In this document: one piece after another, positions 1 through 8,374 of the stretch
Layout: the number at the start of each line of letters is the position of its first letter
Numbering within the stretch: position 1 is the stretch's first letter
From: Arthrobacter sp. 135MFCol5.1
Lineage (GTDB): Bacteria; Actinomycetota; Actinomycetes; Actinomycetales; Micrococcaceae
Assembly (NCBI RefSeq): GCF_000374865.1
Contig: NZ_KB895470.1
Span: 1-53,437 of the forward strand
Direction: 5' to 3'
DNA: 53,437 nt
Translations under genes and position numbers: made by a program
The notes under the pieces: generated by a model
Seen by the model: only the letters and a program-made list of their open reading frames with translations
The model's database searches: none
Told to the model about the DNA's origin: nothing

Positions 1-413
1 TGGACGTCATCACCCAAGGCCGCAACCTGGGCATGGTCACCAAATCCAACCTCATCCTGGGCATGGGCGAAACCCGCGAGGAAATCTCCGAAGCCCTCCG
101 CGACCTCCACGAAGCCGGCTGCGACCTGATCACCATCACCCAATACCTCCGCCCCTCCGAACGCCACCTCCCCGTGGACCGCTGGGTCAAACCCCATGAA
201 TTCGTGGACCTCCAGCACGAAGCCCAGGACATCGGCTTCCTCGGCGTCATGTCCGGCCCCCTGGTCCGCTCCTCCTACCGCGCCGGCCGCCTCTGGGCCA
301 CCGCCATGCGCAAAAAAGGCCGCGACATCCCCGCCGAACTCGCCCACATCGCCGACGGCATCCAAGACTCCGGCACCACCCGCCAGGAAGCCAGCACCCT
401 CCTGGCCGGGTAA
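1..413 (+). CDS. lipA: Lipoyl synthase, C-terminal part (cut by window edge)
   Basis: LipA is a radical-SAM enzyme that inserts two sulfurs into protein-bound octanoyl groups to make the lipoyl cofactor of 2-oxoacid dehydrogenases and the glycine cleavage system. The reading frame is open from the first bases, so the N-terminal half with the Fe-S cysteine motifs lies outside. The visible part has the family's SAM-side motif KSNLILGMGET, the TQYLRPSERHLPVDRW stretch and the VMSGPLVRSSYRA ending, followed by a short polar tail. Identification rests on these conserved motifs. The gene ends at a TAA and is followed by an inverted repeat. Confidence 0.95.
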   Translation, partial: DVITQGRNLGMVTKSNLILGMGETREEISEALRDLHEAGCDLITITQYLRPSERHLPVDRWVKPHEFVDLQHEAQDIGFLGVMSGPLVRSSYRAGRLWATAMRKKGRDIPAELAHIADGIQDSGTTRQEASTLLAG

Positions 414-424
414 TCCAGGACGGG

Positions 425-466
425 GTTCCGGCCGGCCCTGCCCAGGGTGGTTGTCCCGGCCGGAAC
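425..466 (+). terminator. Inverted repeat after lipA
   Basis: Perfect 11-base arms (425-435 and 456-466) with a 20-base loop lie between lipA and the MFS gene. There is no T tract, as is usual in GC-rich actinobacteria, so terminator function is inferred from placement. Confidence 0.55.
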
Positions 467-483
467 GCCCCTAGACTTGGCCT

Positions 484-1794
484 ATGCCCACGCCCAAAGC
501 TTTGCGGCCGTTTGCCCATCGCGAGTACCGTGTGCTGATTGCGGCCCTGGCCATCTCGATTTTCGGGTCCGGGATGTGGGCCGTGGCCATGGTCTACCAG
601 GTGATCCACCTGGGTGGCGGCCCATTGGACCTCTCCCTGGTGGCAGCGGCGGGCAGCGTTGGCCTGGTGGCCTTCGTCCTGGCCGGCGGGATCGCGGCCG
701 ACCGGGTCCCCCAGCGCCGCCTCATCATCGCCGTGGAAGGCGCCAACCTTGCAGTGATCGCCGCCATCAGCGGGCTGGCGATCGCCGGTTGGCTGGAATT
801 GTGGCACGTGGCGGTGGGCGCGTTCGTGCTGGGGGTGGGTGCGGCGTTCTTCTTCCCGGCGTACTCAGCCATCCTGCCGCGCATCCTGCCACCGGAGGAC
901 CTGCTGGCGGCCAACGGCATGGAAGGGTCCATGCGGCCGGTTTTGCAACAGGCGGCCGGGCCCGCGGCGGCCGGCGTCCTGGTGGCAGCGCTCTCGCCGT
1001 CGCACGCAGTAACCGCGGTTGCCGGTTGCCACTTCGCGGCTTTCGTCATCCTGAACTTCCTGCGCCCCCAGGAACGCCCGGACACCCGCGGCGAAGGCGG
1101 GGAAGCGGCGGAAGGCGCGGAACGCCGTCGGCAATCCTTCATCCGGGACTTGCGTGAGGGCGTCAGCTACACCGTGCGCACCCCTTGGCTCCTGTGGACA
1201 CTCCTGTGGGCCTGCATCTCGGTGCTGTTCCTGATCGGCCCCATCGAGGTGCTGCTCCCGTTTGTGGTCCGCGACCAGCTCGGCGGGGATTCAAGCGCGT
1301 TCGGGTTCCTGCTCGCCATCATGGGCGTCGGCGCTGCCCTGGGCTCGCTGCTCACCGCGTCCTTCCGGCTGCCGCGGCGGTACCTCACGGTCATGATGGT
1401 GTCCTGGGGTGCCGGCAGCCTCCCCCTGGCCGCGATCGGCGTGATGGACAACTTCTGGGCGGTCGGGGCGGCCCTCTTCGTGTTCGGTGCCACCGGCAGC
1501 GTCGGCATGGTCATCTGGGGCACCCTGCTCCAGAGACGCGTGCCGCCGCACCTGCTGGGAAGGATTTCCAGCCTGGACTTTTTTGTGTCGCTGGCCCTGA
1601 TGCCGGTCTCCATGGCGCTGGCAGGACCGGCGGCGGAGGTACTGCCCATCTGGCTGATCTTCCTCGTGGCCGGCGGCGTGTGCCCCGTCGTGGCGGTGGT
1701 GGCCATGGCAGCCGCCAACATGTCCCGCGATGAACGCGCGCATCCGCTGGACGCGGCACTCCAGGTGGAACGGGCGACGACGGCAGGAGACTAG
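484..1794 (+). CDS. MFS transporter (EntS-like exporter type)
   Basis: This 436-residue polytopic membrane protein has about 12 hydrophobic segments. The GGIAADRVPQRRL loop after TM2-TM3 matches the MFS DRxxRR-type signature, and the sequence resembles the MFS_3 / enterobactin-exporter-like branch. A charged cytoplasmic loop near residues 195-220 splits the two six-helix halves. The substrate cannot be read from sequence; drug or metabolite efflux is the usual role. No Shine-Dalgarno precedes the ATG. Instead TAGACT (472-477) ends 6 bases before it, suggesting a leaderless mRNA. The gene faces the 3' end of the GH65 gene. Confidence 0.85.
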   Translation: MPTPKALRPFAHREYRVLIAALAISIFGSGMWAVAMVYQVIHLGGGPLDLSLVAAAGSVGLVAFVLAGGIAADRVPQRRLIIAVEGANLAVIAAISGLAIAGWLELWHVAVGAFVLGVGAAFFFPAYSAILPRILPPEDLLAANGMEGSMRPVLQQAAGPAAAGVLVAALSPSHAVTAVAGCHFAAFVILNFLRPQERPDTRGEGGEAAEGAERRRQSFIRDLREGVSYTVRTPWLLWTLLWACISVLFLIGPIEVLLPFVVRDQLGGDSSAFGFLLAIMGVGAALGSLLTASFRLPRRYLTVMMVSWGAGSLPLAAIGVMDNFWAVGAALFVFGATGSVGMVIWGTLLQRRVPPHLLGRISSLDFFVSLALMPVSMALAGPAAEVLPIWLIFLVAGGVCPVVAVVAMAAANMSRDERAHPLDAALQVERATTAGD

Positions 1795-1855
1795 GGCGGC
1801 GGGCGCACCACCGTCTCCTCCCGCCGTCGGACCCACCCGGGTGCCCGGCAGGGGC

Positions 1856-4201
1856 CTAGCTGTGGCCGCGGACCACCGGGATACTCGCCGTCGGAAGGCC
1901 GCTGGGGAAGACCGTCGGTTCAGGAATGGCCACCGGCTCCAGCGGGACCTGTACGCCCTGCGCGGCCGCGAGGACCCGCTGGCCCCTGACGTCAATTTCC
2001 AGGGGTTCGCCTTCCTGCACGGTGAGGGTGATGGAACCGGACGCGAGCTGGACCAGCAGCAGCCGGCCCCTGACCTTCAGGTGGAAGGCCAGCGAATCCC
2101 ACTCCGCGGGCAGGCGCGGATCGAAGAACGGGACCGGCCCTTGGTCCCGCAAGCCTGCGAAGCCGCACACCAGGGAGGACCACACGCCGCCGGTGGAGGC
2201 GATGTGGACGCCGTCGATCGTATTGCCGTGGGTGTCGTCCAGGTCGATGAACGCGGCACTGGTGAAGTGGTCCAGGGCTTCCTTTGAATACCCCACCTCG
2301 GCCGCCATGATCCCCTGCACGCAGGCGGACAGGGTGGAGTCGCCGGTGGTGATGGGATCGTAGAAGTCGAAGGCCCGCTGCTTCTCCCGTGCCGTGAAGT
2401 CCTGCCACTGGAGGAACATGGCCAGGACCGTGTCCGCCTGCTTGAGGACCTGGTGGCGGTAGATCACCAGCGGGTGGAAGTGCAGCAGCAGGGGGTACTT
2501 GGACCGCGGGGTGGTCCAGTCCCAGGCTTCCAGGGTCATGAAGTCGTTGTCCTGGGAGTGCACCTGCAGGTCCTCATCGAAGGGCAGCTGCATCCGGTTG
2601 GCGGCCTGCTCCCAGAGCTCCCGCTCGGCGTCGTCGATCCCGGGGTGGTCCAGCGCCGCGGCGACCCGCAGGTTGAAACGGGCCATCACGTTCGTATAGA
2701 GGTTGTCGTTCACCACGGCCGTGTATTCGTCGGGCCCGGTGACCCCATGGATGTGGAAAAGGCCGTCCTTGCCGAAGAAGCCCAGGGAGATCCACATCCG
2801 GGCCGTCTCGATGAGCAGTTGGGCACCCATTCCGTCCCGGAAGGCGGCATCGCCGGTGGCCCAGAGGTACCTGTTGGTGGCGAAGGCGATCGCGGCCGCG
2901 ATGTGGAACTGGGCCGTTCCGGCAGCGTAATAGGCACTTGCTTCGAGTCCGTTGATGGTGCGCCACGGGAAGAGTGCACCGTCAACGCTTAGTTCCTTGG
3001 CGCGGATCTTGGCCTCTGGCAGCATGCCGTGGCGGAACTCCAGGACCTGCCGCGCGCCGTCGGGGTTGGTGTAGGTGAGGTAGGGCAGCAGGTACACCTC
3101 CTGGTCCCAGAAGTAGTGCCCCTCGTAGCCGGAGCCGGTTACTCCCTTGGCGGGAATGCCGGCAACATCGGCGCGGGCCGTCGCCTGGGCCAGCTGGAAG
3201 AGGTTCCACCGGATGGCCTGCTGGAGCCCCGGGCTGCCGCCGCCCACCACGATGTCGGACGTTGCCCAGTAGCCGCGGTAGTGGGCCATGCTCTCGGCGA
3301 AGATTTCGTTCACCGGGCGAAGGGCTTCCTCGGCCACCGCGGCTGCATCGACGTTCGGGTCCTGGACGCGGCGGCCGGCGGCGTAGCTGACGCTCTTTTC
3401 CAGCCGGAAGGGTTCGTCCGGCTCCACTGCCAGGACATACCGGACGCTGCTGTCATCCTGGTCCACCAGGGTTTCGAAAGGCTGGTGCCCCGCAGAGGTC
3501 CAGTGGTCCACGGCCAGGCCCACCCGTTGCTTTGATTCTGCGGCCTCCCACGAGAGGCGCAGCGAACCGTCGCCGCCGTCAAGGTTTACGGGCAGCAGTA
3601 CCCGTCCGGCGTGGCGGCCGGACCGGCGCGGATCGTGCACGGAGTGGTCCTCCACCGGCTGGTCCTGGCGGTTGATCACCTGGGAGGTGACGTCCAGCGA
3701 AACCAGCCGGTCCGTGGCCACTTCCAGCGAGATGCCGAGGCAGCCGCGGGACTCGAAGCCGACGGCGCGCCGTTCAGTGGTGGTCACGGCGGCCCCGGAC
3801 CGGCACTGCCAGGTGATGCGGCATTCGTAGATTCCGGTGGAAAAGTCCACGGCGCGCCGGTATTCCAGGACCTCGGACTCGGCGAGGCTGAGGCTTTCGC
3901 CGTCCACCACCACCGCGAAGTTGTTGGCATCCGGAACGTAGATGATGCGTTGCCCGGTCCGGGCAAAGCCAAAGGCGTTTTCCGCGTGCTTGATGTCCCA
4001 AATTTCATGCAGCCCGTTGATGAAGCTGCCGGGCAGGCCGCCATCCGCCGCCGCCCAGTGGGCGCCGCGGATACCCAGGTGCCCGTTTCCCAGGGCAAAG
4101 AGTGTTTCGAGGGTGCCTGCGCCACCAGCCTCGTGGCGGGTTTCGACGAGTTGCCAGGGGGTGTCGGGGAACCGTTCGCGGTCCGCGGTAATGACTGCCA
4201 T
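1856..4201 (-). CDS. Glycoside hydrolase family 65 disaccharide phosphorylase (maltose/trehalose/kojibiose type)
   Basis: A 781-residue cytoplasmic enzyme that splits an alpha-glucoside with phosphate to glucose plus beta-glucose 1-phosphate. GH65 landmarks are the N-terminal beta-sandwich start LGNGHLGIRG, the GHYFWDQEVYLLPYL segment of the (alpha/alpha)6 barrel, and GVTGPDEY, whose Glu (about residue 492) is the family's catalytic acid. The frame stays open upstream to 4978, but the N-terminal family homology starts at this ATG, which has AAAGGATCC upstream. Its partner is the HAD phosphoglucomutase gene 136 bases upstream, consistent with co-transcription. Maltose phosphorylase is favoured because the operon shares an operator with the alpha-amylase gene; trehalose or kojibiose specificity is not excluded. 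Confidence 0.9.
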   Translation of the reverse strand: MAVITADRERFPDTPWQLVETRHEAGGAGTLETLFALGNGHLGIRGAHWAAADGGLPGSFINGLHEIWDIKHAENAFGFARTGQRIIYVPDANNFAVVVDGESLSLAESEVLEYRRAVDFSTGIYECRITWQCRSGAAVTTTERRAVGFESRGCLGISLEVATDRLVSLDVTSQVINRQDQPVEDHSVHDPRRSGRHAGRVLLPVNLDGGDGSLRLSWEAAESKQRVGLAVDHWTSAGHQPFETLVDQDDSSVRYVLAVEPDEPFRLEKSVSYAAGRRVQDPNVDAAAVAEEALRPVNEIFAESMAHYRGYWATSDIVVGGGSPGLQQAIRWNLFQLAQATARADVAGIPAKGVTGSGYEGHYFWDQEVYLLPYLTYTNPDGARQVLEFRHGMLPEAKIRAKELSVDGALFPWRTINGLEASAYYAAGTAQFHIAAAIAFATNRYLWATGDAAFRDGMGAQLLIETARMWISLGFFGKDGLFHIHGVTGPDEYTAVVNDNLYTNVMARFNLRVAAALDHPGIDDAERELWEQAANRMQLPFDEDLQVHSQDNDFMTLEAWDWTTPRSKYPLLLHFHPLVIYRHQVLKQADTVLAMFLQWQDFTAREKQRAFDFYDPITTGDSTLSACVQGIMAAEVGYSKEALDHFTSAAFIDLDDTHGNTIDGVHIASTGGVWSSLVCGFAGLRDQGPVPFFDPRLPAEWDSLAFHLKVRGRLLLVQLASGSITLTVQEGEPLEIDVRGQRVLAAAQGVQVPLEPVAIPEPTVFPSGLPTASIPVVRGHS

Positions 4202-4337
4202 GGTGGGGATCCTTTTGGCCTTGCTGGGTGCCGCCGGGGGGCGGGCACGAGGTATTCGGGGAGAATGCGCTGCTCGGATGGGTGCCACTCGGGGGGGTAG
4301 CGGCACCGGTAGCCCGGGGGGAACGGGCATCACCGGC

Positions 4338-5075
4338 TTAGGGGATGAGTTCCTGTAGGTCATTGACCACCAAGGTGGCACCGGCGTCCAGGAGCGTCTG
4401 CCGGCCGGCGCCCCGGTCCACCCCAATGACGGAGTGGAACGATCCGGCCCGTCCGGCCTGCACCCCGGACACGGCGTCTTCAACCACCACGCACTCGGCG
4501 CTGGAGAGGTCCAGCAGTTTCGCGGCGTACTCGTAGGTGGCAGGGCTCGGCTTGCCGGGCAGGCCCCGTTCCGCGGCAACCACCCCGTCCACCACGACGG
4601 GGAAGTGATGGCTGAGCCCGGCCGCCTGCAGGACGGCGGGCGCGTTCCGGGAGGACGAGACGACGGCGACTTTGAGTCCCTGCGCCAGCACCGCTTCGAG
4701 GAACCGCACCGAGCCGTCGAAAGGTTCGACGCCGGCGCTGACGATGTCGTTGAAGATCCCGTTCTTCCTGTTGCCCAGGCCCTGGACCGTTTCGTGGGCG
4801 GGGTCGTCGTCGAGCGGGCCTTCGGGCAGGGTGATACCGCGGGACGAAAGGAAGTCCCGCACCCCGTCGAAGCGGGGTTTGCCGTCAATATGGTCGAAGT
4901 AGTCGCTTTCGCGGTACCCGGGAACGTCCGGATGCGAGGCCAGGTAGCCGTCGAAGAGTTCCTGCCACGCGCGCTCATGCACTGTGGCTGTGGGCGTCAG
5001 TACTCCGTCGAGGTCGAACAGGATTGCGGCGGCGCCGGTCCAGTCGGTAGTCCCGGGTGACGTGAGGTGTGTCAT
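4338..5075 (-). CDS. Beta-phosphoglucomutase-like HAD enzyme
   Basis: A 245-residue HAD-superfamily protein, probably converting beta-glucose 1-phosphate from the GH65 phosphorylase into glucose 6-phosphate. Motif I is FDLDGVL with the nucleophile and acid Asp21 and Asp23; motif II is VVSSSRNA; GKPSPATYEYAA supplies the motif III Lys; VVVEDAVSGVQAG is motif IV. An alpha-helical cap of phosphoglucomutase type lies between. Where characterised beta-PGMs usually read TDTA after motif I, this one reads TPTA, so a related sugar phosphatase is possible. It is the first gene of the unit controlled from 5206-5235. AAAGGAC lies 12 bases before the ATG. Confidence 0.82.
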   Translation of the reverse strand: MTHLTSPGTTDWTGAAAILFDLDGVLTPTATVHERAWQELFDGYLASHPDVPGYRESDYFDHIDGKPRFDGVRDFLSSRGITLPEGPLDDDPAHETVQGLGNRKNGIFNDIVSAGVEPFDGSVRFLEAVLAQGLKVAVVSSSRNAPAVLQAAGLSHHFPVVVDGVVAAERGLPGKPSPATYEYAAKLLDLSSAECVVVEDAVSGVQAGRAGSFHSVIGVDRGAGRQTLLDAGATLVVNDLQELIP

Positions 5076-5205
5076 CAGCGGTGCGGTGTCCTTTCAGTCT
5101 GCGGACAGCCGGCCCCGCCGGTGCGGCCACAGGAGGCTCCCGTGCGCACGCGCACAGCAGCATCTCCGTGTCCGCCCACTGCAGGACCGATCATGGCCAC
5201 AGACG

Positions 5206-5235
5206 AGTGTAAGCGCTTGCAAATTTGACTGGCAA
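5206..5235 (-). promoter_or_regulatory. Promoter with overlapping LacI-type operator for the GH65 operon
   Basis: On the minus strand TTGCCA (5230-5235) and TACACT (5206-5211) form -35 and -10 elements with an 18-base spacer. The spacer carries TGCAAGCGCTTACA, a near-perfect palindrome around AAGCGCTT (5211-5218) typical of LacI/GalR-family operators. The operator runs into the -10 hexamer, so bound repressor would block polymerase. The same arrangement stands before the alpha-amylase gene at 43457-43485. No lacI-family gene is in the window. Confidence 0.72.
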
Positions 5236-5270
5236 CTGTTTTTTCCCGGCCCGGCAGCACCGGGCGGAGT

Positions 5271-5888
5271 TCAGCGCAGCACGTAGTGGCGCAGGAATGC
5301 GCTGATGTCCACCATCTCGGCTTTGGACATGGCGTGCCCCATGCCCGGGTAGGTCCGGGCCGTCAGCAATGTGTTGGCAGCCAGCCACTCGGCGGTGTAG
5401 GCAGTGGCGTCCTCATTGATCACCAGGTCCGCCTTGTCCCGCCCCCAGAAGAACGGCGGTTTGGTGTCGAAGGAGTCCATCGTGGACAGGAGTTCGTTGT
5501 TGAGCACGAAGCCGGACAGCCCCACCACGGCCTTGTAGTCATCGGGGTGCAGCCGCATGAGCGTGCTTGCCATCGCCATCCCCTGGGAGTACCCCATCAG
5601 GGTGACGCTGCTGTGCTGGTCCTTGACCGATCCGATCCAGGCCCGCACGGAGGTGGCCGCGGAGATGACGTCCGCGAAGTCGTTGGCCAGGAAGTAGTCC
5701 AGCAGGAACCACCCCCAGTGGTCCCCGATGGGCATGGGAGCGCGCAGCGCGGCGAAGGTGAACTCCTGGGGCAGATACTCGAAGAGGCGCACCATCCGGG
5801 ACTCGTCCGTGCCGTAGCCGTGCATCATCACCAGCAAGGGGGTGCCGGCGCGCAACTCTTCCGGCTTGGACCACACAACTGTTTCCAC
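5271..5888 (-). CDS. Phospholipase/carboxylesterase-type alpha/beta hydrolase
   Basis: A 205-residue cytoplasmic serine esterase of the phospholipase/carboxylesterase family. Features: LLVMMHGYGTDE (oxyanion region), GYSQGM with the nucleophile Ser in GxSxG, an Asp in the segment after LSGFVL, and PGMGHAMS with the catalytic His. It likely hydrolyses short acyl esters or lysophospholipids; the natural substrate is unknown. The start is a GTG with no Shine-Dalgarno, but TAGGCT (5895-5900, minus strand) ends 6 bases before it, a leaderless arrangement. The operator-controlled GH65 promoter lies directly downstream, so this gene is probably a separate unit. Confidence 0.85.
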   Translation of the reverse strand: METVVWSKPEELRAGTPLLVMMHGYGTDESRMVRLFEYLPQEFTFAALRAPMPIGDHWGWFLLDYFLANDFADVISAATSVRAWIGSVKDQHSSVTLMGYSQGMAMASTLMRLHPDDYKAVVGLSGFVLNNELLSTMDSFDTKPPFFWGRDKADLVINEDATAYTAEWLAANTLLTARTYPGMGHAMSKAEMVDISAFLRHYVLR

Positions 5889-6061
5889 CGGACCAGCCTA
5901 GCGAGGCGTGCACGCCGCCCCGGCGCGGTGATTGAATCCGGAATCGCCGGGAGGTAGCGTGTCGCCTGACAGACAGCATGCTTAGCAGTGGCACCATACG
6001 CACCACCATCACCGCAATGCCCTACCAGCGCCGCGCAGGACGCGGCTATAAGGAGCACGTC

Positions 6062-6319
6062 ATGAGAATTGGCTCGTCTATCTTCCTCATCGCCCTCGGC
6101 GCCATCCTTGCCTGGGCCGTGGCTCCAGGGCTGATCCCGTTCGTGGACCAACAGCTGGTGGGCTACATCCTGATCGCCGTGGGCGTGATTGGGTTGATCG
6201 CCTCGCTGATCCTGGCCTCCCCCGGCCGGAGCCGCCGCGTCAGCGAGTCCCGTTCGGTCATCGATCCCAACACTGGCGAGCGCATCACCCGGCACGAAAC
6301 CCGCGACGGCGGCATCTAG
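6062..6319 (+). CDS. DUF6458 small membrane protein
   Basis: An 85-residue protein with two hydrophobic helices (about residues 4-22 and 33-52) and a charged C-terminal tail ending in a VIDPNTGERITRHETRDGG segment. It matches the actinobacterial DUF6458 pattern; function unknown. The frame extends upstream to 5978, but AAGGAGCACGTC directly before the ATG at 6062 fixes the start. An AGCATGCTTAG palindromic element lies about 80 bases upstream, resembling sites before two other small genes in the window. Confidence 0.85.
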   Translation: MRIGSSIFLIALGAILAWAVAPGLIPFVDQQLVGYILIAVGVIGLIASLILASPGRSRRVSESRSVIDPNTGERITRHETRDGGI

Positions 6320-6368
6320 CCACAGCGAATCCCGGAACGCGAGTCCGGAGTAAGCCATGAACCCGGAG

Positions 6369-6402
6369 AGCCGGGCTGGACCATCCCAAGTCCGGCCCGG
6401 CT
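6369..6402 (+). terminator. Hairpin terminator after DUF6458 gene
   Basis: Arms 6369-6380 and 6391-6402 pair over 12 positions with one mismatch; the loop is 10 bases and CTTTCCTG follows. It closes the DUF6458 unit before the fructose promoter. Confidence 0.6.
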
Positions 6403-6457
6403 TTCCTGCGTCAACAAGGGTTGCTCGCCAACCGATTTTGTTTCGTGTGGGTTTCCA

Positions 6458-6486
6458 TTGACAAACCAACATAAGCAAAGATAAAG
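6458..6486 (+). promoter_or_regulatory. Predicted promoter of the fructose operon
   Basis: A perfect TTGACA (6458-6463) is followed by GATAAA (6480-6485, 16-base spacer) or ATAAAG one base later. The region is AT-rich relative to its surroundings. Two similar CAACATAA / CAACATCA words (6468 and 6498) flank the -10 and may be FruR half-sites; that role is inferred. Confidence 0.6.
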
Positions 6487-6505
6487 TCAAGTAACTCAAC
6501 ATCAA

Positions 6506-6521
6506 TGTGATGCCAGTCACG
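6506..6521 (+). promoter_or_regulatory. CRP/GlxR-like palindrome before fruR
   Basis: TGTGA-TGCCAG-TCACG matches the CRP/GlxR consensus TGTGA-N6-TCACA at 9 of 10 arm positions. It lies downstream of the predicted -10, a position more usual for repression. Binding is not demonstrated. Confidence 0.45.
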
Positions 6522-6546
6522 CAGGAACCTACGCAACGGAGGGTAC

Positions 6547-7353
6547 GTGTTCGCCGAAGAGCGCCAGCAAAAGATTGCCGAGCTTGTCGCCGGCAACGGC
6601 CGGGTCAGCGTGACCCTGCTGGCAGAGCGCTTCCGCATCACCACCGAAACCGTGCGCAGGGACCTTGCCGCCCTGGAGAACGCGGGCACCGTCCGCCGGG
6701 TCCACGGCGGCGCCGTGGCTGCCGACCGCTTCAGCACCACCGAAGAAAGCGTCACCGAGCGTGCCATCCAGCGGCCGGACCAGAAGATCCGCATCGCGGA
6801 GGCCGCACTCGCGCTCATTCCACGGAACTCGCCGGCCAGCGTCCTCATGGACGGCGGCACCACCACCGAGGTCCTGGCGGACCTGCTGGCGCGCCGTACC
6901 GCCATCGAACCGACCGACGGAACCGGGCCGCACCACGAACTGGTGGTCATTACCCACGCCGTCCCTATCGCCAGCAAGCTCTCCAACGTTCCCGGCGTAG
7001 CCCTGCAGATCCTGGGCGGGCGCGTCCGCGGCATTACCCAGGTGGCCGTGGGGCAGGCGACGGTGGACGCCGCCGCCCGCATCCGCCCGGACATAGCGTT
7101 CATCGGCACCAACGGCATCCACGCCACCTTCGGCGTCAGCACTCCCGATCCTGAAGAAGCGGCCGTCAAGGCAGCCTTCGTCCAGTCGGCACGCCGCATT
7201 GTGGTGTTGGCCGACTCCTCCAAGCTGGACACGGAAACCCTGGTCCAGTTCGCCTCCCTGAAAGACCTGGACACCTTGATCACAGACAGTGAACCCGGGC
7301 CCGAACTCGCGGCCGCCCTGGAAGACGCCGGCGTCGACGTGGTGATCGCATGA
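6547..7353 (+). CDS. fruR: DeoR-family regulator of the fructose operon
   Basis: A 268-residue DeoR-type regulator. The N-terminal winged helix-turn-helix carries the family signature (RVSVTLLAERFRITTETVRRDLAALE, about residues 19-44) followed by VRRVHGGAV; the C-terminal DeoRC sugar-phosphate sensor has LMDGGTTTEVLADLL and VVLADSSKL. In actinobacteria such FruR proteins repress the PTS fructose genes and respond to fructose phosphates; the effector here is inferred. The GTG start follows CGGAGGGTAC. The stop overlaps the fruK start (ATGA), so repressor and enzymes are made from one mRNA. Confidence 0.9.
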   Translation: MFAEERQQKIAELVAGNGRVSVTLLAERFRITTETVRRDLAALENAGTVRRVHGGAVAADRFSTTEESVTERAIQRPDQKIRIAEAALALIPRNSPASVLMDGGTTTEVLADLLARRTAIEPTDGTGPHHELVVITHAVPIASKLSNVPGVALQILGGRVRGITQVAVGQATVDAAARIRPDIAFIGTNGIHATFGVSTPDPEEAAVKAAFVQSARRIVVLADSSKLDTETLVQFASLKDLDTLITDSEPGPELAAALEDAGVDVVIA

Positions 7354-8372
7354 TCGTCACCTTCACGGCCAACCCCAGCCTTGACCGGACCGTTGCCCTG
7401 CCCGGCCCGCTGGCCCGCGGTGAGGTGCAGCGTGCCGTCTCCGTCCGCCAGGAGTCCGGCGGCAAGGGAGTCAACGTCTCCCGCGCCCTGGTGGCGTCCG
7501 GCCTCGATTCCCTGGCGGTCCTGCCCGGAGCGGACGGCGATCCCGTCCTGGCCGGACTGCGCGAGCAGGGGGTGCCTTTCGTCTCCCTGCCCATCGACGA
7601 GCCGCTGCGGACCAATGTGGCGCTCACCGAACCCGGCGGCGTCACCACGAAGATCAACGAACCCGGGCCGGTCCTGGCCGCAGACCAGCAGGAAGCGCTC
7701 ATCAAGTTGCTGCTGGAAAGCTCGCGCGGCGCCAACTGGGTGGTCCTGGCCGGCTCGCTGCCACCCGGGTTCCCGGACAACTTCTACGCCATGGTGGCCC
7801 GGCGGATCCGGGAGGCGGGCAATGGCACAGCGCCGCTGATCGCCGTCGACTCCTCCGGGGCGCCCCTGGCCGCCTCCCTGACCGACGCCGGAAGCTTTGA
7901 CGACGGTACGGGCAGCGGCGCAACAACCCCAGGTTCCGGGAAACCGGACCTCCTCAAACCCAACGCCGAAGAACTGGCTGAGCTGGCCGCAGCCGCCGGT
8001 TTTGCCCCGGCCACCGGAGACGAGCTGGAAGCGGACCCGGCTGCAGCTGCAGCCGCCGCGGCCGCCGTCGTTCGTTCCGGTGTGGGTGCTGTGCTGGCAA
8101 CTCTCGGTTCCAAGGGAGCTGTCCTTGTAACGGCCGACGGCGCGTGGCTGGCCACGCACCCGCCGGTCGCCGCAGTGAGCACGGTGGGTGCGGGCGACTC
8201 CGCGCTGGCCGGCTACCTGCTCGCCCACGGCCGGGGATCCGCCCCGGCCGACTGCCTTCGTCAGGCGGTGGCCCACGGTGCCGCCGCCGCCTCCCTGCCG
8301 GGTTCCACTGTTCCGGCAGTACACCAAACAACCCCGGATGCCGTAACCATCACGGCCCTTCGAAAGGATTGA
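7350..8372 (+). CDS. fruK: 1-phosphofructokinase
   Basis: A 340-residue PfkB-family kinase converting fructose 1-phosphate, made by the PTS, into fructose 1,6-bisphosphate. Landmarks: TANPSLDRTV at the N-terminus, ESGGKGVNVSRAL (PfkB signature 1), KPNAEELAEL and the C-terminal STVGAGDSALAGYL with catalytic Asp at about residue 283. Two alanine/glycine-rich insertions (about 185-200 and 230-245) make it somewhat longer than typical family members. It overlaps fruR by 4 bases, and its stop is 2 bases before the EII start. Confidence 0.93.
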   Translation: MIVTFTANPSLDRTVALPGPLARGEVQRAVSVRQESGGKGVNVSRALVASGLDSLAVLPGADGDPVLAGLREQGVPFVSLPIDEPLRTNVALTEPGGVTTKINEPGPVLAADQQEALIKLLLESSRGANWVVLAGSLPPGFPDNFYAMVARRIREAGNGTAPLIAVDSSGAPLAASLTDAGSFDDGTGSGATTPGSGKPDLLKPNAEELAELAAAAGFAPATGDELEADPAAAAAAAAAVVRSGVGAVLATLGSKGAVLVTADGAWLATHPPVAAVSTVGAGDSALAGYLLAHGRGSAPADCLRQAVAHGAAAASLPGSTVPAVHQTTPDAVTITALRKD

Positions 8373-8374
8373 CA

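Noticed and set aside
4202..4978. Long in-frame extension of the GH65 gene giving a 1040-residue protein
   Set aside because: The extra 259 codons lie opposite the phosphoglucomutase gene in another frame, are low-complexity Ser/Pro/Arg sequence, and the GH65 homology begins at the ATG at 4201 with a ribosome site.
6411..8327. Minus-strand 638-codon open frame
   Set aside because: It is antisense to fruR and fruK, which have full family motifs; its product is Gly/Arg-rich with no domain, typical of GC-rich shadow frames.
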